Part shown: positions 18,572 through 27,625 of the stretch, piece by piece
How the letters are laid out: each line of letters starts with the position of its first letter
Numbering within the stretch: the stretch's first letter is position 1
Assembly (NCBI GenBank): GCA_003202005.1
Contig: QJJF01000005.1
Location: 1-64,000 of the forward strand
DNA: 64,000 nucleotides
Source: Williamsia faeni
Lineage (GTDB): Bacteria > Actinomycetota > Actinomycetes > Mycobacteriales > Mycobacteriaceae
Reading direction: 5' to 3'
Notes under the pieces: model-generated
What the model was told of the DNA's origin: nothing
The model's database searches: none
What the model saw: the letters and a program-made list of their open reading frames with translations, nothing else
Position numbers and translations under genes: made by a program

Positions 18572-20107
18572 ATGACCGATTTGATGGAGTTGTTCCGGCA
18601 TTGGCATGGCGGCCGGTCGCAAGTGCAGATCGCTGCGGCGTTGGGGATCGACCGCAAAACGATCCGCAAATATTTAGCGCCGGCGATCGCGGCGGGGATC
18701 ACTCCCGGTGCGGAGCGGTTCGACGAGTCGGTGTGGCGGGAGTTGATCTCAGGTTGGTTCCCCGAGGTGGCTGATCCGGCGGTGCGGGCGGTGACCCGGC
18801 CGGCGATCGCGGTCCACCACGACTGGATCAAAGAGCAACTGGGCGAGTCGGTGACGGTGGCCACCATCGCCCAACGGTTGCGTGATGACCACGGAGTCGG
18901 GGCTTCGGAGTCGTCTGTACGACGTTATGTGACAACAGCATTCGCCGAACAGTTCGCCGAAGGAAAGGTGACGGTCCCTCGTGGTGCGGTCCCACCCGGC
19001 GATGAAGCGCAAGTCGATTACGGCAAACTCGGCATGTGGCACGACCCGGTCACCGACCGGCGGGTCGCGGTCTGGGCATTCGCGATGATCCTGGCGTGCT
19101 CGCGGATGTTGTTCGTCCAGCCGGTGCTGCGGATGGACCAATCATCCTGGTGCGCTTCGCATGTCGCGGCGTTCGAGTACTTCGGTGGCGCCCCGTCCCG
19201 GATTGTGTGCGACAACCTCAAAACCGGTGTCGATCGTCCTGATCTGTACGATCCGCAGATCAACCGGGCTTATGCCGAGTTCGCGGCGTTTTACGATGTC
19301 CTGATCGACCCGGCGCGGGCCCGCAAACCCAAAGACAAGCCACGGATCGAACGCCCCATGCCCTACATCCGGGACTCATTTTTCAGGGGCCGCACCTTCA
19401 CCTCGCTACCGCAGATGCAGGCCGCGGCGGTGGTGTGGTGCACCCAGGTCTACGGCCAGCATGCGCACCGCGGTATCGACGGGATGGCACCGGTGGATCT
19501 GTTCACTCAGATCGAGCAGCAGGCGTTGAAACCGTTGCCTCCGAGACCGTTTGAACATGTGGTCTATCACGTCGGCAAAGTTGCGCCGGACTGTCATGTC
19601 AAGGCCGGCAAAGCGTTGTATTCGGTGCCGTGGCGGCTGATCGGGCAACGCGTCACGATCCGCACGTCCGGCGACATCGTCCAGATCTTCGACGGCGATG
19701 AGGTCGCAGCCACCCATGTCCTGCATCTATCGGGGCGGTCGACGAACTTCGAGCACTACCCGCCACACAAGGTCGCCTACACGTTGCAGACCGTGTCCTG
19801 GTGCCGCCACCAAGCCGACGAGATCGGACCTGCAGCGGTAGCGGTCGTCACCGAGCTCTCTGAAGTCAACGCGCTGCACCGGCTGCGAGCGATCCAGGGC
19901 ATCGTCGGCTTGCGCAAAAGCTATCCCGACGACCGAATCAACGCTGCCTGCCAACGTGCCCGGCAGGTCGGTGATGTGCAGTACCGCACCATCAAAGGGA
20001 TCCTGGCCGCAGGCACCGAAAACGAAGGGGCACCCGCGCCGGCCGCTGCCGTGGTCCCGGCTCTGCTCCGCGGGCCGCAAGCCTTCGACACAGCCTCCGG
20101 TCAATAG
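18572..20107 (+). CDS. istA: IS21-family transposase IstA
   Basis: About 511 residues from the ATG at 18572 (GAGGAG upstream). An N-terminal helix-turn-helix is visible (QVQIAAALGIDRKTIRKYL). The DDE catalytic core follows, with DEAQVDYGKLG, RIVCDNLKTGV and KDKPRIERPMPYIRDSFF supplying the acidic residues. IstA cuts and joins the element ends with the help of the IstB ATPase. Full length and without interruptions. The next gene is istB, 66 bases downstream. Confidence 0.95.
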   Translation: MTDLMELFRHWHGGRSQVQIAAALGIDRKTIRKYLAPAIAAGITPGAERFDESVWRELISGWFPEVADPAVRAVTRPAIAVHHDWIKEQLGESVTVATIAQRLRDDHGVGASESSVRRYVTTAFAEQFAEGKVTVPRGAVPPGDEAQVDYGKLGMWHDPVTDRRVAVWAFAMILACSRMLFVQPVLRMDQSSWCASHVAAFEYFGGAPSRIVCDNLKTGVDRPDLYDPQINRAYAEFAAFYDVLIDPARARKPKDKPRIERPMPYIRDSFFRGRTFTSLPQMQAAAVVWCTQVYGQHAHRGIDGMAPVDLFTQIEQQALKPLPPRPFEHVVYHVGKVAPDCHVKAGKALYSVPWRLIGQRVTIRTSGDIVQIFDGDEVAATHVLHLSGRSTNFEHYPPHKVAYTLQTVSWCRHQADEIGPAAVAVVTELSEVNALHRLRAIQGIVGLRKSYPDDRINAACQRARQVGDVQYRTIKGILAAGTENEGAPAPAAAVVPALLRGPQAFDTASGQ

Positions 20108-20173
20108 GTCGAATCCGCATTGCTATTGATACACAGCATCTTTCACGATCATTTCACGTAAGGAACTGTTGCT

Positions 20174-20938
20174 ATGACTATTCATGATCCCAGCCTGCGA
20201 GCCGCACTGAAAACCCTGAAGCTCGGTGGCATGCTCGACACCCTCGACGCTCGTCTGGCTCAAACCCGCGACGGGCAACTCGGGCATCTGGAGTTCTTAC
20301 AAGTGTTGTGCGAGGACGAAATCTCCCGCCGCGAGCACGCCGCCCTGGCCCGGCGCGTGCGGCGAGCCCGATTCGAGCAGCAAGCGACCTTCGAGGATTT
20401 CGACTTCACCGCGAACCCGAAACTTCCCGCCGCGATGCTCCGCGACCTCGCCGCACTGCGGTGGCTCGATGCTGGTGAATCGGTGATCCTCTACGGACCG
20501 GTCGGAGTCGGCAAAACCCATGTGGCACAAGCACTCGGCCACCATGTAGCTCGCCGCGGCGCGGACGTGCGGTTCGTCAAATGCGCACGGATGCTCGCCG
20601 ATCTCGCTGGTGGGCACGCCGACCGGACCATCGGCCAACGGATGCGCGAATACACACGACCGGCGGTGCTGATCATCGACGACTTCGCGATGCGTGAGCA
20701 CACCACCACCGGATCCGATGATCTCTACGACCTGGTTTCTGATCGAGCGATCGCCGGCAAGCCGCTGATCTTGACCAGCAACCGCGCACCCAAAGACTGG
20801 TACCCCCTGTTTCCCAACCCGGTGGTCGCCGAATCGCTGCTCGATAGGTTGATCAACACCAGCCACCAGATCCTGATGGACGGCCCGTCCTACCGACCCC
20901 GCAAACGACCCGGACGGCCCGCCAAGAAGACCGCCTGA
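20174..20938 (+). CDS. istB: IS21-family transposition helper ATPase IstB
   Basis: 254 residues of a DnaC/DnaA-like AAA+ ATPase. Walker A is YGPVGVGKTHVAQAL (about residues 112-126) and Walker B is VLIIDDFAMRE. The C-terminus is basic and rich in Arg/Lys (RPRKRPGRPAKK). IstB selects the target and stimulates IstA. It is intact and co-oriented with istA, with a short istA-istB spacer. Confidence 0.95.
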   Translation: MTIHDPSLRAALKTLKLGGMLDTLDARLAQTRDGQLGHLEFLQVLCEDEISRREHAALARRVRRARFEQQATFEDFDFTANPKLPAAMLRDLAALRWLDAGESVILYGPVGVGKTHVAQALGHHVARRGADVRFVKCARMLADLAGGHADRTIGQRMREYTRPAVLIIDDFAMREHTTTGSDDLYDLVSDRAIAGKPLILTSNRAPKDWYPLFPNPVVAESLLDRLINTSHQILMDGPSYRPRKRPGRPAKKTA

Positions 20939-21032
20939 CCCAATCCACCCGCTCAGCTACGCTGAGCCCAGCACGCTCGAACATGGGGAATTACGTGACG
21001 GAAACCCCTGAGGAATTACGTGACCGTCGACA

Positions 21033-21038
21033 CCTGAG
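21033..21038 (+). repeat. 6-bp target site duplication, right copy
   Basis: CCTGAG, identical to 18380-18385, immediately after the CA end of the IS21-family element. Confidence 0.9.
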
Positions 21039-21332
21039 TTCATTTCCCATGCGCTACAACAGTTCTGCGACAAGAAGGTAGGAATCTCCTACATCCCTCC
21101 GGGCACGCCGTGGAACAACGGACACATCGAATCGTTCAACAATCGGCTACGAAAGGAATGCCTCAACCGCAATCACTGGACAAACCTCCTCGAGGCCCGA
21201 GTGGTCATCGAGGACTTCAAAGACGACCACAACCACCGACACCGACATTCATCGCTCGGCTACAGGACGCCGGCCGAGTATGCTGCCCAATGCACCCACA
21301 CCCACCATCCCGTGGAGTGCGAGATCGACTGA
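21039..21332 (+). pseudogene. IS3-family transposase orfB, 3' part
   Basis: This is the continuation of the interrupted IS3 OrfB, in frame with the left half once the insertion is removed. It reads FISHALQQFCDKKVGISYIP, then PGTPWNNGHIESFNNRLRK, which contains the catalytic Glu, and the C-terminal HSSLGYRTPAEYAA signature. It ends at TGA 21330-21332, shortly before the right terminal repeat. Confidence 0.9.
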
Positions 21333-21540
21333 ATCAATCACCCGTGGCTCTACAACCACGTGGCCCGACTATCGGGGACCTGCCAAATGGATTTTTTTTC
21401 ATTCGCGTCGGTGCTGTCAGCCGTCCATTTGGTCGATAACGTACAGCTCTATCTTCTTGGAGTCCGCATATGACGCGTGATCAGCGCATCGCCCGACCAG
21501 AATCGCCCTCAACGGATCACCGGCTTTTGTTGGCCGTTAT

Positions 21541-21850
21541 GTGGTTGCTCCTTCCGATCAGATCGGCGCTGCGCCGCAAACATTGTTGTGGGACAACGAG
21601 ACAGGTATCGGACAGCGCCGAAAGCTGGCGACAGAGGTGTCGGGGTTCTGGCGCCCTGGGCACCCGGATGATCCAGGCCCGCCCGTACGATCGGCGAAAG
21701 CTAGGGGCTGGTCGAATGTTCCGACGGCTATTTGAGACCTCGTTTCTGCCGGGCAGTACCTTCACTTCTCCGACGGATCTCAACACCTAGATCCAGCAGT
21801 GGCTGACCCTGGCCAACGCCGGGATCCATCGCACCACCAAGCGGCGGCCA
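21541..21850 (+). pseudogene. Remnant of a second IS21-type istA
   Basis: Fragments in three frames match an IstA catalytic region: TLLWDNETGIGQRRKLA, then RMIQARPYDRR, FETSFLPGSTFTSPTDLNT and QQWLTLANAGIHR. Frameshifts and a stop separate them. It is not a copy of the intact istA at 18572. The surrounding 21390-21540 and 21850-22020 hold nothing else I recognise. Confidence 0.75.
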
Positions 21851-22023
21851 GTGCGAGGAAGCTGGGTTTGTTCAAGTTCGGGATCGATGCGATGTCCACC
21901 ATGGGCCTGGCACCTCGGAAACAGCGCCCCGCGAGCAGTGGAGTAAGCCGCCCCGCTCGTAACGGCCGGCTCGGCCAGCGAGTGTCAGACGACTGCAGCC
22001 GACCGCCGAGGCGTCAGACACCT

Positions 22024-25000
22024 TCACGCGTCTGGTTCCGCGTCGACGATCACGTCGTCGGGGTAGTCTTTGCGACGCACAGTGAACGCGATGCGGCCAG
22101 CCGGCGCCGACGCTAGCGGAAGCGCGTACGAGAACAGCGTCGCGATGTGCTTCGGGTCGGTCGGGTTTGGCAGCTTCTTCGGGTCCGTCACACCCTTTGC
22201 GTCGTGGAAGCGTGCCGAGGAGCTATCTCCCGCGAAGGTCAACAGGAAGGCGCCGCGGGTGGCGACTTTGAGTTCTTTGACGTGTTTATATTCTGGACGG
22301 TCTAGTGCTGCCGCGATTTCATGGTCGACGTCAACGGTGTCGGAGTCAATACCGCTCGAGATCGCCAGTAACGCGTCACGCTGTCGGGTCGAGGAACCCG
22401 AGAACTGCCACGGTCGGTCTGAGCGGCGGGAGCGGCGGATGATCTTGAGATCCCGGCCTCCGACAGTTCTGGTCGGGAGCGAGTCGATCTCCGGCACGAT
22501 GACTGCCCAGTCCTTAAGCGTGCCTTCGGCGATCGCCTTTCGCATGAAGGCGAGGTACGGATTGAACTTGAAGTTCTTGGCCCACCGAAACTTGGTGACG
22601 ACCTCGATGAGAGCGTTTGCGTCGACGATTCCGTATTGGGCGTTCCAGGGCCGGGGGGTCCCGGCTTCGTTGATGTAGAAGAACTCCCCCCCAGTGTTTG
22701 CGGCGTCTAACAGCGATTGAACCGCCTCAAAATGGTCCACATTCACTTTATTGTCGTGCTCGCCCTGCTGGTTGAAGTCGACGACTTTGCCGCCTTCGCC
22801 CTGCTCGGTGAGCTCGGCGTTGTACATCTTGTTGCTGGCCGCCGGTTTGAGGTAGGGCAGGCTCTGGTAGACCAGCGGGGGCACGTCCATGGGACGTACG
22901 CGAGGCCGGCCATCGTCGTCGAATCCCTGAAACCGGCGGAGTTCCTCGCGGAAGTCTTCCTCGTCACGCACTATTGCCTCGAAGGACTTGTAGAGGTCAA
23001 GAATCGTCTTTCTTGGCCCGGGTACGTTGCGACCGATGTACAGGCGCACGAGGTCACGGTAACCCGGCCGGTAGCCGAACCAGCGGCCCATCTGCATGAG
23101 CGTGTCGGCGGAGCTCGTCTTTCGGGTGTAGTACGAAATTGTCAGTCCTTCTATGGTGAAGCCACGAGAGAGCTTGGCGCCGCCTACGAGAATTTTCCAG
23201 ACATCGCCCGCCTGAAAGTTGATGTCGTCCTGTAGGTAGTCCTTCTCGGCGACACCGTTGACGATCACGACGGGGTTGATGCCCTCCTGGATTTTGTCGA
23301 CCGCGTGTCCGATATGTGGAATCAGCTCGGGAAACCCGGCGAGAGCCGGCTCCTCCGGCGCACGAGCGGTCGTGACGAGCCGAAAGTCAGTGTTCCACAG
23401 ATCCTGGAGTCGCTTAAGGCCCATCGGCAGGTCGTAGCCCGCCGATGCCCAAACGCGACGAATGTCGTTGGCGAGCAACGCTTGCTCGGCTGTGCTGACG
23501 GACTCGTGGACGAGCATTGTGTGATGACGGAAGAGTTTTGGTTTTCCAAGCACAGAAGCCCGGTGCAGCTTGATGGCCCCAGATAGAACGTAGGCGTCCA
23601 GGCCCGCGAGCATTTCCTTGTCGCGCGTCTCCAGATCGTCAGGATCTGCGAGGAGAGAACGTATGTAGGCTTTTTCGTTGGAGTTAGCGACGGTGCGTTC
23701 CTCGTCGATTTCGCCGTTGTCGTCGGCTGTGTCCCGGTCGAGATCGTGGAAGGCTTTTCCGCCCATGTACCCCGGCGGAGGTTCGAGGCTGACGATGAAG
23801 TCCTTCGGGAAGATGTCCTGGGAGTCCTCGATGTCGACGAACACGTTGGCGAATGGCGTGGCGGTGTAGCCCACATACTGTGCGCGCGTGAGTTCGTGCA
23901 GGAGTTGTGCGATTAAGCGGTTGATCGCCGTGCGTTCTTTGGCCTCCTTGGATTGGTTGTCCCTTTCCTTCTTTGGCCGCGTGGTGTTGATCGAAGCCTG
24001 GTCTGCTTCGTCATCGATGATGAGTGTGGGTATCTCACCGAGATCCGTCTTGGTGGATTGCAGGTCACGGACGAGCTTCTGCAGCACGCTCTTATTCTTT
24101 TTCACGACAGCGATGCGGATGTCGGGGCGATAAAGATTCTGCGGGTCGTAGAGCGGCCGTGCTGGGTCGACGAGGTGGTCAGTCTGACGGAAGTCGAGGT
24201 AGCCAAGTCCGGCCTTCAGGGGCTTGTAGTCGTCAGTTGCTCCCGTCAGTCGACGGATTCCGGGGATGCCGAGCTCTTTTGGGTCCTTGCCGTATGAGAC
24301 AAACTTCCCCTCGTACCAGTCGACATCGCCATTGCCGATGTAGTCGACCGAGGAGGTGAGTTCCGCGTTGTCGCGAGGAACGCCGCCGAGGATGTTCTCT
24401 TCGCCGACAAGCTCCATGTCGAGGCGGCGCTGGGTCTGACCGCGCAGTAGTTCGATGGTTCCGGTGAGGACAATGACGAGCTTGTAACCGGCATCGATTG
24501 CTTTGGCGATGACGCCTGTGAAGTTGGCAGTCTTCCCGGACTGAACGTGGCCGACCACGAGACCCTTCGACTGGTAAGGGTGCTCCCGTGCGGGATTTGC
24601 CAGGCGTTTGACCACTTCGTCTGTCAAACGATTCAGTTCGCTGATCGCGTCTGCGTCCCATCGCTTCGACTCCAGGACGCCTCGGTACCCGTCCCAGTAG
24701 AAGGAGCGTCCCGCCTCGGCGTTGTACCACGGGTCCCAGTCGGCTGGCTTGCCGGAGATGACGACGGCGCCGGAGAGGTTCAGATGGAAAGCGTGGTTGA
24801 TCCTGTCTCGCGCTTCGACGGAAAAACCTAGAGCTGCGAGGATGGCGTTACGTCGTTCCTGTGAATCGGGCGGCGCCATGCTTAATGCCCCCGTCGGGTC
24901 GGGCGAGGCGTCCCATTTGGAGAGCTGGATGTGAAACTCGTACCGCGCGGGAGCATTGAGGTCCGGAGAGGTCAATGTGTCAACCAAATCGGACTCCGGA

Positions 25001-25122
25001 AAGTCGTCGGAGACGCCCGCGTCGTCGAGTTCGAACTGCACGCGTTTTAGCATCGGCTTGGGCTCGCTTTTGCTCATGCTGCGCACGACGCTAACGATCG
25101 CGTCGGTGTACGGGTCGGTCAT
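22024..25122 (-). CDS. Z1 domain superfamily-2 helicase-like protein
   Basis: 1032 residues from the ATG at 25122, which has a perfect AGGAGG six bases upstream. The ATPase has Walker A VVGHVQSGKTANFTG (about residues 188-202), Walker B TLIIDDEADQASI (about 366-378) and the Z1-domain core (about 560-800) with GGAKLSRGFTIEGLT and MQMGRWFGYRPGY. Z1 proteins travel with GHKL (MutL/MORC-like) ATPases and DUF4420 nucleases in predicted restriction and MZA-type defence systems. It is the last gene of a five-gene operon, one base after the DUF4420 stop. Confidence 0.92.
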   Translation of the reverse strand: MTDPYTDAIVSVVRSMSKSEPKPMLKRVQFELDDAGVSDDFPESDLVDTLTSPDLNAPARYEFHIQLSKWDASPDPTGALSMAPPDSQERRNAILAALGFSVEARDRINHAFHLNLSGAVVISGKPADWDPWYNAEAGRSFYWDGYRGVLESKRWDADAISELNRLTDEVVKRLANPAREHPYQSKGLVVGHVQSGKTANFTGVIAKAIDAGYKLVIVLTGTIELLRGQTQRRLDMELVGEENILGGVPRDNAELTSSVDYIGNGDVDWYEGKFVSYGKDPKELGIPGIRRLTGATDDYKPLKAGLGYLDFRQTDHLVDPARPLYDPQNLYRPDIRIAVVKKNKSVLQKLVRDLQSTKTDLGEIPTLIIDDEADQASINTTRPKKERDNQSKEAKERTAINRLIAQLLHELTRAQYVGYTATPFANVFVDIEDSQDIFPKDFIVSLEPPPGYMGGKAFHDLDRDTADDNGEIDEERTVANSNEKAYIRSLLADPDDLETRDKEMLAGLDAYVLSGAIKLHRASVLGKPKLFRHHTMLVHESVSTAEQALLANDIRRVWASAGYDLPMGLKRLQDLWNTDFRLVTTARAPEEPALAGFPELIPHIGHAVDKIQEGINPVVIVNGVAEKDYLQDDINFQAGDVWKILVGGAKLSRGFTIEGLTISYYTRKTSSADTLMQMGRWFGYRPGYRDLVRLYIGRNVPGPRKTILDLYKSFEAIVRDEEDFREELRRFQGFDDDGRPRVRPMDVPPLVYQSLPYLKPAASNKMYNAELTEQGEGGKVVDFNQQGEHDNKVNVDHFEAVQSLLDAANTGGEFFYINEAGTPRPWNAQYGIVDANALIEVVTKFRWAKNFKFNPYLAFMRKAIAEGTLKDWAVIVPEIDSLPTRTVGGRDLKIIRRSRRSDRPWQFSGSSTRQRDALLAISSGIDSDTVDVDHEIAAALDRPEYKHVKELKVATRGAFLLTFAGDSSSARFHDAKGVTDPKKLPNPTDPKHIATLFSYALPLASAPAGRIAFTVRRKDYPDDVIVDAEPDA

Positions 25123-25123
25123 T

Positions 25124-26107
25124 TCATGCCTCCTGCGCGGGTACTGAGCTGATAAATCCGGTGAGCGGCTCGCCGGGGTCTCCCGGCGTGCGTGAGGAGA
25201 CGTCGACACGGTAGGTCACGGCACTGACAAGGTCACTGTGCGGAACGACAGAGCGCAGGCGACCAGGCGTGACAGCCGGGAAATCGTCGTCGACCAGGTA
25301 CGCCGTTGGCACGGTGCGCAATGTGTACGCCGTCGGATACATGGCCGCGTCGTCGTCTTCCCACCCCTCTGAAGCGAGGCACGACACGAACCGGTCCCGC
25401 GTCGTTGTGAGTTGGTCGCGGATCTTCAGTATCAGCCCTGGAAGAGTGAGACCGTTCGGATCGCCCCCCGCCCGGGTGATCTGGATGGACACGAGCCACA
25501 GCGCTCGGCCGGGGCTCGGTTCGAGTTGGCCCGCTCCATGGATGACGTGCGTCCGTGACTCACCGAGCGTGGTTTTGACCTCGGCGTCGAACGCCGGGAA
25601 CGCATAGTCGCGCTCCTCGGCGAGAGGGCCCAACCACCAGTCGATGATCGTGTACTCATCGAAGGCGTCCAGCAGAGCGCGGAACAGGAGAAGCTCGCCG
25701 ACCAACCCGATTTGCTTTTCTTCGGAGATCCGCGACTTCGCGGCGAGCAGGGCCTTCATGTTCGTCATCGCGGCCGACGTCGCGGCAGCGAAGGTCGCGC
25801 CGCCGTGCATTGTCTGGACGACGGATAGCATCAGTCCGTAGGCCTCGGGATACATGTTGCGCGCGTCGATGGTGAAACGGGCCCACTGCCGGCCTTCCCG
25901 GCTCTCGAGGCCGGCGGTGACCCGCTTTAGCCCGGAGGTGTCTTGAACCATCCCGGTGTGCGGCGTCAGCAGTGAGATCTTCTGGCCGGGCCCGTCGATC
26001 CTGATGATGAGTTCGGGAGATTGACTGACGAGATGCGTAGTAACAGCGCCGCTCCGAAAGTACTTCGCCAACGTTTCCGGGTTTAGTTCCGACGACGGCT
26101 CACTCAT
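25124..26107 (-). CDS. DUF4420 PD-(D/E)XK motif protein
   Basis: 327 residues. An N-terminal beta-rich domain is followed by a PD-(D/E)XK nuclease-like core with FPAFDAEVKTT (about 169-179, supplying D and E-x-K) and LVGELLLFRAL as the preceding helix. DUF4420 members are found beside Z1 and GHKL proteins, as here, and are predicted to be the DNA-cutting subunit. The gap to the GHKL gene is 18 bases and to the Z1 gene 1 base, so all three are co-translated. Confidence 0.88.
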   Translation of the reverse strand: MSEPSSELNPETLAKYFRSGAVTTHLVSQSPELIIRIDGPGQKISLLTPHTGMVQDTSGLKRVTAGLESREGRQWARFTIDARNMYPEAYGLMLSVVQTMHGGATFAAATSAAMTNMKALLAAKSRISEEKQIGLVGELLLFRALLDAFDEYTIIDWWLGPLAEERDYAFPAFDAEVKTTLGESRTHVIHGAGQLEPSPGRALWLVSIQITRAGGDPNGLTLPGLILKIRDQLTTTRDRFVSCLASEGWEDDDAAMYPTAYTLRTVPTAYLVDDDFPAVTPGRLRSVVPHSDLVSAVTYRVDVSSRTPGDPGEPLTGFISSVPAQEA

Positions 26108-26125
26108 ACTGCGCTCTCATTTCGC

Positions 26126-27625
26126 TCACGTGGACTGTGCTCCGATGGCGGCCAGAAGGATCGCCTGCCAAGCCGCTTCCTCCCGCTTCTTCTTCGCGCC
26201 ACTGCCGGTGCCGACAAAGTGGTCCTCGAGTAGAAGAAGCAGCAGACTTTTGATGAGCGGCGCGTCGTCCAACTCGAGGCTCCTGTGCCCGACGATGGCC
26301 GATCGGTACCTCGCGTTCAGGACGAGTCGGTGCTCGTAGACATTGATCTCGTAGACCTGCTCATCGGGCAGGATGCTCCATCGAATGTCTATCGGGAACG
26401 TGTCGTTAGGCTCAGTATGTGTGGCGAACGCGTCCTTGACCGAAACCGGTAGCCCGCCACCGGGAAGCGGCGCGTCGATGGGCGAAGCTGTTCGTTGCTT
26501 GGCAATCTTCGCCGCATGCTTGGCGTCTTCTCGGAACGACGTAAGCGTTGTACCGTCCGCCGCGCGTGCGCGCGACAACGCACCGCGCAGTTCGTCGTCG
26601 AACGTTGTGCCGACCTTCTCGGGATTGATCGTGACGTGATTTTCCAGGTCAGGCGTCAAATCAAGCGCCACGCGGGCGAAAGCGATGTCGGGCCTCGATG
26701 CGGCAAGCCCGTTCCAACCGCCTGCCTGCAGGAGCCTGTCGTTGCGATAGACGTAGAGTCCCTGGGACTCGGTCTCTGGTCGACCGCCCAAGACAAATCC
26801 CGGCCCCTTGTCGCGGTGGGGCCAGATGTGTAGTTGCGCGGTCCCAGTCGCGTCCCCCACAACCACAGGCAGTTCCTTTGGATAGCCCGCCTGCCCTACA
26901 CCGCGATAGGAGAAGGGGCTGATGGCCCTAACCGGGCGCGGAGGTCCGGGGAAGCCAAGCAGCACGTCGAACGTATTGATCGTCAGCGTCAGCTCGTCGC
27001 GTTCCAGAATCCGGTGCAGGACGAGGCCGAGGTGGTTGACCAACTCCTGCACGGTTCGATTTGTCCACGCCCGCTGTTCGTCATTACTTGACGAGGTGAG
27101 AAAGGTTTGAACGTCCTGCCATTCGACGATGGTGCCGGTTTCCATCGCAAAGTCGACCCCCGCATTGGAAAGGCGTTCGGCTGCATCTGTGGTGGAGAAC
27201 TCCTCGACCAGAGGGCCGGTGTCGATGGTCTCCCGGCACAGACGCCGTCCTACGGCTGGCGACCCGTACCGCTTCGACCACACGATCAACGTGTTCGCTT
27301 GGCTAAGAGAGGCAGCCTTGAGCCCGATGCCGAAGTGTCCGAGATCGTGCCCCTTGTACTCGCGCTTCTTGGCGTAAGTCATCGCATCGTCGATAGCTGC
27401 AGAATCCATACCCGACGCGTTGTCGATCACCTCCAGACCGACCGGGCGAGCGCCCTGCATCAAGAACCTGACCAGAACATGTGTAGCGCCAAAGTCGATG
27501 CTGTTGTCCACGAGATCGGCGATTGCCGTCCCCAGCGTGTGGTGGCGGCCGATGGCCGAGGTGATCGACGGGTCGGGAGGGACGATCCTCGATCCGACCG
27601 GCTGAGGTGCGGAAGGCGACCCCAT
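26126..27625 (-). CDS. GHKL (MutL/MORC-like) ATPase
   Basis: 499 residues with a clear Bergerat ATP fold. The N-box is TAIADLVDNSIDFGA (about 33-47), the G1 box VIDNASGMD (about 67-75) and the G2 box HDLGHFGIGLKAASL (about 93-107). A transducer-like domain follows. MutL/MORC-type GHKL ATPases of this kind accompany Z1 helicases and DUF4420 nucleases in prokaryotic defence clusters and are thought to act as ATP-gated DNA clamps. Its ATG overlaps the TAA of the DUF499 gene by one base (TAATG), indicating translational coupling. Confidence 0.9.
   Translation of the reverse strand: MGSPSAPQPVGSRIVPPDPSITSAIGRHHTLGTAIADLVDNSIDFGATHVLVRFLMQGARPVGLEVIDNASGMDSAAIDDAMTYAKKREYKGHDLGHFGIGLKAASLSQANTLIVWSKRYGSPAVGRRLCRETIDTGPLVEEFSTTDAAERLSNAGVDFAMETGTIVEWQDVQTFLTSSSNDEQRAWTNRTVQELVNHLGLVLHRILERDELTLTINTFDVLLGFPGPPRPVRAISPFSYRGVGQAGYPKELPVVVGDATGTAQLHIWPHRDKGPGFVLGGRPETESQGLYVYRNDRLLQAGGWNGLAASRPDIAFARVALDLTPDLENHVTINPEKVGTTFDDELRGALSRARAADGTTLTSFREDAKHAAKIAKQRTASPIDAPLPGGGLPVSVKDAFATHTEPNDTFPIDIRWSILPDEQVYEINVYEHRLVLNARYRSAIVGHRSLELDDAPLIKSLLLLLLEDHFVGTGSGAKKKREEAAWQAILLAAIGAQST

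Larger units (their letters stand above)
18386..21032 (+). mobile_element. Complete IS21-family insertion sequence (2,647 bp)
   Basis: The element starts TGTCAGCGGTCACG and ends with the complement of TGTCGACGGTCACG, the 5'-TG...CA-3' termini typical of IS21. It carries istA and istB in the usual order and is flanked by the 6-bp duplication CCTGAG. Both genes are intact, so it may be active. It sits inside the IS3-family orfB at the codon after its second catalytic Asp region. Confidence 0.92.
17527..21381 (+). mobile_element. Degenerate IS3-family element, interrupted by IS21-family element
   Basis: Imperfect terminal repeats are visible. The left end near 17523-17560 (TGGCGTGTCCCC...GTCCACG...GTTTTAGAG) matches the reverse complement of the right end near 21345-21385 (TGGCAGGTCCCC...GCCACG...GTTGTAGAG). 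Inside lie orfA/orfB remnants of an IS3-family transposase, cut by the element at 18386-21032. Exact ends are approximate and no target duplication was found for this outer element. Confidence 0.75.
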
